DNA from: Acidovorax sp. NCPPB 4044
Lineage (GTDB): Bacteria; Pseudomonadota; Gammaproteobacteria; Burkholderiales; Burkholderiaceae_C
Direction of reading: 5' to 3'
Length of the DNA stretch: 64,000 nucleotides
Assembly (NCBI RefSeq): GCF_028069655.1
Contig: NZ_JAMCOS010000001.1
Location: 712,001-776,000, forward strand
This document shows, one piece after another, positions 59,530-64,000 of this stretch (position 1 is the first letter of the stretch; every line of letters begins with the position of its first letter). The notes under the pieces were generated by a model. The model was given only the letters and a program-made list of their open reading frames with translations, was not told where the DNA came from and made no database searches. The position numbers and the translations under genes were made by a program.

Positions 59530-62151
59530 TTACCAATCGTCTTTCACTGCAAGAACCGCCCCTCTTTTTGCAGCCGAGTGGCCGGAAAGCCACGCTGCAA
59601 GGGTGCCGGTGACCACGACGGCCACCCCCAGCAGGCCCAGCCGCAGGGCCGGAACGCGCAGGTCCATGCTCCAGTGGAAGCTCTGCGGGTTCACCACATG
59701 CACCAGCACGGCCGAGACGGCCAGCCCCAGCCCGGTCCCGGCCACCGCGCCCACGGCCGTCCACGCGGCGCCTTCCCCGGCCACCACGGCCAGCACCTGG
59801 GCGCGCGTGAGTCCCAGGTGGGCGAGCAGACCGAATTCCTTGCGCCGCGCCAGCACCTGGGCCGAGAAACTCGCCGCCACGCCGAAGAGGCCGATCCCGA
59901 TGGCCACCGCCTGCAGCCAGTAGGTGACGGCGAAACTGCGGTCGAAGAGGGCCAGCGACCGCTCCCGGATCGCGGCCGAGGTGCTGAACTCCAGCGCGGG
60001 GCCTGCCGTGGGCTCTGCCTGCGTGCCCTGCGCCAGGGCCGGGACCGCCGCCGCGATGGCGGCGCGCAGCGCGGCTTCGTCGGCGCCGGGCGCGGGCCAC
60101 ACGGCCAGGTCGTTGATGCGCGCATCGCCCGTGAGGCGAATGAAATCCGCGCGGTCCATCGCGACGGCACCGAACTGGCGCACGTAGTCGCGCCACACGC
60201 CTGCTATGAAAAAAGTAGCAGAAGATTCAATGGATCCGGCGGCATGCGTGCCAAAAGAGGCTGAAAGCGCAGGCCAGTCGGCGCCGGGCCGCACGCCGTA
60301 CAGATCGACCACGGCCTCGCTCACGTAGACGCCGATGCGGCCGGCAGGCACCGGCAGCGGGCCTTCGCGCAGCGGCAGCGATTGCGCCGGGCCGCGATCG
60401 AGCGGGCGGGCCAGCAGGGCGACGGGCGGGCGGGCCGGGTCCAGCAGCAGGGCGCTCACGCGCAGCGCCTCCGCGCGCTCCACGCCCGGCAGGCGCGCCA
60501 CGGCCGCATCCCAGCCCGGCGGGAAGGCCGCGCCGTCGTCGCCCGCCGCGGCGCCTGCCGCGCGCACGTAGAGCGGCGCGGGCAGGGCCGCGTCCAGCCA
60601 CTGCATGACCGAGCCACGGAAGCTCGCCACCATCACCGTGAGCGCCACCGCCAGGCCCAGGCTGGCGACCACGCCGCCCACCGCCACGGCCGCCATGCCG
60701 CGCATGCGGCGCGCGCGCTCCAGCGCCAGCAGTGCCAGCGGCCTGCGGGCCGCTGCCGGCACCAGCGCGCCCAGCAGGCCGTGGACCAGCACCGGCAGCA
60801 GGCCGATGCCGCCCACCAGCAGCAGGCCGACCGAGGCATACGCCCCCAGCGGAATGCCCGCCACCGGCGGCGCGAAGGCGAGCGCCACGCCCGCGGCGAC
60901 GGCCAGGGCCGGCAGGCGCAGGCGGGGCTGCGGGCCCTGCGCTCCGCCCAGGCCCTTGAGGGTCTGGGCCGGCGGGAGCCGTTCGGCATCGCGCGCCGGC
61001 CACCAGCCGCCGGCCAGCGCGGCGGCCGTGCCCAGTGCGCCGTAGAGCAGCGCGGCCCCCGGGCTCCACTGCAGCGAGGGCCGTACGCCGTCGAAGTAGC
61101 CGCCGCCCAGGTCGCCGCCCATCCAGCGCAGCGCCAGGGCCGCCAGCAGCGTGCCGAGGGCGATGCCCGCCGCGCTGCCCGCCACGCCCAGCGCCGCCGA
61201 TTCGGCCAGTACCAGCGCCCGGCGCGCGCGCGGCGTGGCGCCCAGCACCGCGAGCAGCGCGAATTGCGGCGCACGCTGCGCCACGCTCAGCGCCAGCACC
61301 GAGAAGACCAGGTAGGCGCCCGTGAAGAGCGCCACCAGCGCCAGCACGGTGAGGTTGACGCGGTAGGCGCGCGAGAGGTCGCCGGTGCGCTGCGCCGTGT
61401 CCTGCGGGCGCACGACGGCGATGCGCGCGGCGTCGGTGGCGCCTAGGCCCAGGCCCTGCAGCAGGTCCGGCAGGGCGGCGCGGAAATCCTCGGCGCTGTG
61501 GCCGGGGCGCAGTTGCACGTCGATGCGGCCCAGCCGGCCGATGCGGCCGAAGAAGTCCTGCGCGGCGCCGATGTCCATCACGGCCAGCGGCGCGCCCGCG
61601 GCCGCCACCGTGCCGGCCACCACGGCGCTGCGCACCGCCAGCCCGCTCTGCAGGCGCACCGCGCCGCTGCGGCCGTCCGGCAGGCCCAGGGCCTGCATCG
61701 CCGCGGCGTTGAGGAACACCGTGGCGGGCGAGAACAGGGCGAGCCGGTCGGCGTCCGGAAAGGCGCGCGGCACCAGCTCGGGCGCCATGGCCGCCAGCCG
61801 CAGCGTGTCGGCGCCCACCACGCGCAGCGCCACCGGCGGCGCGGCGGCGCCCTCCGGCAGCGCCTGCGCCGCGATCTCCAGCACCGGCCCCGCGCGCGCC
61901 ACCTGCGGGTGCAGGGCCACGCGGCCATAGAGCGCCTCGGGCAGGTCGCCCTGCACGGCGCGCAGCTGCAGGTCGGGCTGGCCGCTGGCGGCGCGCACGG
62001 CCTGAGTGAATTCGGACAGCGCCGAGGCGTGGATCACGTGCACCGCGAACGCGAGCGCCACGCCCAGCATCACCGACACCGCGGCCGCGGCGGCGCGCCA
62101 GGGGTGGTGGCGCAGTTCCTGCCAGGAGAAGGTGCGGAGCAAGGCGAGCAT
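59530..62151 (-). CDS. FtsX-type ABC transporter permease (two-domain, AttF/MacB-like family)
   Basis: An 873-residue permease of the large FtsX/DUF214 type, with ten predicted helices in two sets. A first helix near residue 20 (AAAAVSVMLGVALAFAVHVI) starts a long periplasmic part. Helices near 265, 315 and 355 form the first FtsX domain, and those at 745-860 the second (WLQAVAIGIGLFGVAASFSA and following). Such permeases export lipoproteins or lipids, or act as mechanotransmitters. Its ATPase is encoded just upstream (62326-63027). About residue 635-650 the frame reads through a copy of the dispersed repeat (copy D), giving HAAGSIESSATFFIAG without breaking the frame. Confidence 0.88.
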   Translation of the reverse strand: MLALLRTFSWQELRHHPWRAAAAAVSVMLGVALAFAVHVIHASALSEFTQAVRAASGQPDLQLRAVQGDLPEALYGRVALHPQVARAGPVLEIAAQALPEGAAAPPVALRVVGADTLRLAAMAPELVPRAFPDADRLALFSPATVFLNAAAMQALGLPDGRSGAVRLQSGLAVRSAVVAGTVAAAGAPLAVMDIGAAQDFFGRIGRLGRIDVQLRPGHSAEDFRAALPDLLQGLGLGATDAARIAVVRPQDTAQRTGDLSRAYRVNLTVLALVALFTGAYLVFSVLALSVAQRAPQFALLAVLGATPRARRALVLAESAALGVAGSAAGIALGTLLAALALRWMGGDLGGGYFDGVRPSLQWSPGAALLYGALGTAAALAGGWWPARDAERLPPAQTLKGLGGAQGPQPRLRLPALAVAAGVALAFAPPVAGIPLGAYASVGLLLVGGIGLLPVLVHGLLGALVPAAARRPLALLALERARRMRGMAAVAVGGVVASLGLAVALTVMVASFRGSVMQWLDAALPAPLYVRAAGAAAGDDGAAFPPGWDAAVARLPGVERAEALRVSALLLDPARPPVALLARPLDRGPAQSLPLREGPLPVPAGRIGVYVSEAVVDLYGVRPGADWPALSASFGTHAAGSIESSATFFIAGVWRDYVRQFGAVAMDRADFIRLTGDARINDLAVWPAPGADEAALRAAIAAAVPALAQGTQAEPTAGPALEFSTSAAIRERSLALFDRSFAVTYWLQAVAIGIGLFGVAASFSAQVLARRKEFGLLAHLGLTRAQVLAVVAGEGAAWTAVGAVAGTGLGLAVSAVLVHVVNPQSFHWSMDLRVPALRLGLLGVAVVVTGTLAAWLSGHSAAKRGAVLAVKDDW
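60201..60245 (+). repeat. Dispersed palindrome-plus-arm repeat, copy D, inside the permease gene
   Basis: CTGCTA-TGAAAAAAG-TAGCAG is followed by AAGATTCAATGGATCCGGCGGCAT, matching the other copies. It is entirely inside the FtsX permease coding sequence (read in the opposite direction), and the reading frame is kept. Confidence 0.75.
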
Positions 62152-62192
62152 GGGGCGATTGTGGTGCCGGCCCGCCGCCTCCCGGGGCCTCG

Positions 62193-62304
62193 GAGCGGCT
62201 GGCAGAACTCTTCTGGCGTCGTTGCCACGTCTTGTCGTACCACTCGTACTGCCTGCGACGCAGTGCCTGGCCAGAACCGCTTCCCTGAGTTGTGTGAGCC
62301 GCTC
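62193..62304. repeat. Large imperfect palindrome between ABC ATPase and permease genes
   Basis: Outer arms GAGCGGCT (62193-62200) and AGCCGCTC (62297-62304) pair perfectly. Further in, AGAACTC pairs approximately with GAGTTGTG, and TTCTGGC (62211) pairs with GCCAGAA (62270-62276). The centre holds a direct repeat TCGTAC-CAC-TCGTAC. The whole 112-base element fills most of the 174-base gap between two genes expected to be in one operon. I believe similar intergenic palindromes occur in Comamonadaceae, but I cannot name a family. Confidence 0.6.
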
Positions 62305-62325
62305 TTGAAGCGCGTGGCCGCAGGC

Positions 62326-63027
<702 letters not shown>

Positions 63028-63046
63028 CGGCAGGCAAGGAAGAGGT

Positions 63047-64000
63047 TCAGCCGGCCATTCCGAGCGCCTGCAGCGCCAGCGCCACCCAGCGCCCGGTGGC
63101 GTCCGGTGCGTCGCAGGCGATGGCGCGGCGCTGCGGCATGCTGCGCAGCCAGGTGATCTGCCGCTTGGCGAGTTGCCGCGTGGCCGCGATGCCGCGCTCG
63201 CGCAGGTCGTCCAGCGGCAGCGTGCCGGTGCGCGCTTCTTCGTCCAGCGCTTCCCAGGCCTGACGGTAGCCCACGCAGCGCATGGAGGGCAGGTCCGGGT
63301 GCAGGTCGCCGCGCGCGCGCAGGCGCCGCACCTCGTCCACGAAGCCGGCCTCCAGCATGGCGTCGAAGCGCTGGGCGATGCGCCCGTGCAGCCAGGCACG
63401 GTCGGAAGGCTCCAAGGAAAAGAGCACGGATGCCGCCGATTCCATTGAATTGTTTGCTCTCTTTTTGATAGTGTGGAAACTCGACAGCGGCTGGCCCGAG
63501 ACATGCCACACCTCCAGCGCGCGCTGGATGCGCTGGCTGTCGGCGGGCGCCAGGCGTGCCGCGGTGGCGGGGTCCACGCGCGCCAGTTCCGCGTGCAGGG
63601 CGGGCCAGCCCTCGGCGGCGGCCTGGGCTTCCAGGCGGGCGCGCACGGCGGCGTCGGCGGGCGGCATGTCGTCGATGCCGTCCCACAGCGCCTTGAAATA
63701 CAGCATCGTCCCGCCCACGAGCAGCGGCAGCGCGCCGCGCGCGCGGATCTCGCCCACCAGCCGCTGCGCGTCGGCCACGAACTCCGCCGCGCTGTAGGCC
63801 TGCAGGGGATCGCGCAGGTCGATGAGGTGGTGGGGCACGGCCGCCAGTTCGTCGGCCGTGGGCTTGGCGGTGCCGATGTCCATGCCGCGGTACACGAGAG
63901 CCGAGTCCACGCTCACGATCTCCACCGGCAGGCGGCCGGACAGCGCCCGGGCCAGCGCGAGCGCGCCGGCGGTCTTGCCCGAGGCGGTGGGGCCGGCCAG
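63047..64000 (-). CDS. miaA: tRNA dimethylallyltransferase MiaA (5' end outside window)
   Basis: MiaA transfers a dimethylallyl group to A37 of tRNAs reading codons that begin with U. The last 317 codons are present; the gene runs off the window end. GPTASGKT (P-loop) is the first motif visible, then [20 protein letters not shown], the [12 protein letters not shown] segment, [16 protein letters not shown] and, near the end, the [12 protein letters not shown] helix. Between [13 protein letters not shown] and [14 protein letters not shown] the frame passes through repeat copy E and reads [13 protein letters not shown], in a region variable in MiaA. The ABC ATPase gene follows closely. Confidence 0.97.
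   Translation of the reverse strand: MAGPTASGKTAGALALARALSGRLPVEIVSVDSALVYRGMDIGTAKPTADELAAVPHHLIDLRDPLQAYSAAEFVADAQRLVGEIRARGALPLLVGGTMLYFKALWDGIDDMPPADAAVRARLEAQAAAEGWPALHAELARVDPATAARLAPADSQRIQRALEVWHVSGQPLSSFHTIKKRANNSMESAASVLFSLEPSDRAWLHGRIAQRFDAMLEAGFVDEVRRLRARGDLHPDLPSMRCVGYRQAWEALDEEARTGTLPLDDLRERGIAATRQLAKRQITWLRSMPQRRAIACDAPDATGRWVALALQALGMAG
63430..63471 (-). repeat. Dispersed palindrome-plus-arm repeat, copy E, inside miaA
   Basis: On the minus strand: an eroded palindrome (ACTATCAAAAAGAGAGCA) followed by AACAATTCAATGGAATCGGCGGCAT. The arm matches copies A-D; the palindrome is the most decayed of the five. It lies within miaA, in the same direction as the gene, and is translated in frame. 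Confidence 0.65.

Overview
The window is high-GC bacterial DNA, and its gene content and order point to a betaproteobacterium of the Comamonadaceae, most likely Acidovorax/Paracidovorax or a close relative. The evidence is a complete nuoA-N operon of Burkholderiales type preceded by secG and a tRNA-Leu and followed by DUF2818 and DUF1178 genes, rpsO-pnp, moaE and clpB, and a protein with an IPTL-CTERM tail. The species assignment is inference, not something read directly.

Layout. 1-389: 3' end of moaE. 537-12302: a one-direction operon of eight genes that does not look like housekeeping. It encodes a ThDP 2-oxoacid decarboxylase, a flavin L-amino-acid oxidase, a ferritin-like protein of the VioB/RebD type, two proteins that together look like a LodA quinoprotein oxidase cut in two, a radical SAM/SPASM protein resembling QhpD/PqqE, a LodB/QhpG-like flavoprotein with a PqqD-like tail, and a nitrobindin-like heme-binding barrel. 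12554-25094: clpB with a sigma-32-like promoter, a small membrane protein, an aldehyde dehydrogenase, a GNAT enzyme, a methyltransferase, a dihydrouridine synthase, a phospholipase-D lipoprotein, a small secreted protein, an aminotransferase and rpsO. 25110-29806: pnp with two leader hairpins, a quinone oxidoreductase, tpiA and secG. 29923-45590: tRNA-Leu(GAG), the 14-gene complex I operon and two conserved small genes. 45635-53865: an MsbA-like exporter and a branched-chain-amino-acid-type ABC uptake operon with two tandem binding proteins. 54049-64000 (all minus strand): an AttH/CrtC-like protein, a cysteine-synthase-like enzyme, a glycosyltransferase, a collagen-like surface protein, an IPTL-CTERM protein, an FtsX-type permease with its ATPase, and the 3' part of miaA.

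The main discovery candidate is 537-12302. In known quinoprotein systems LodA needs the flavoprotein LodB to build its cysteine tryptophylquinone (CTQ), while quinohemoprotein amine dehydrogenase needs a radical SAM enzyme (QhpD) and a flavoprotein (QhpG). Here a LodA-like protein, divided at the boundary of its N- and C-terminal domains and rich in extra cysteines, sits with both types of maturase and with enzymes that would act before or after an amino-acid or amine oxidation. The substrate and product are not known from the sequence.

A second theme is a dispersed short repeat of about 45-52 bp: a small palindrome followed by a conserved arm ending in GGCGGCAT. I found five copies. Three lie between genes (12443, 20032, 47551) and two are read through in frame inside coding genes (the FtsX permease at 60201 and miaA at 63430). 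A different, larger imperfect palindrome (62193-62304) separates an ABC ATPase from its permease.
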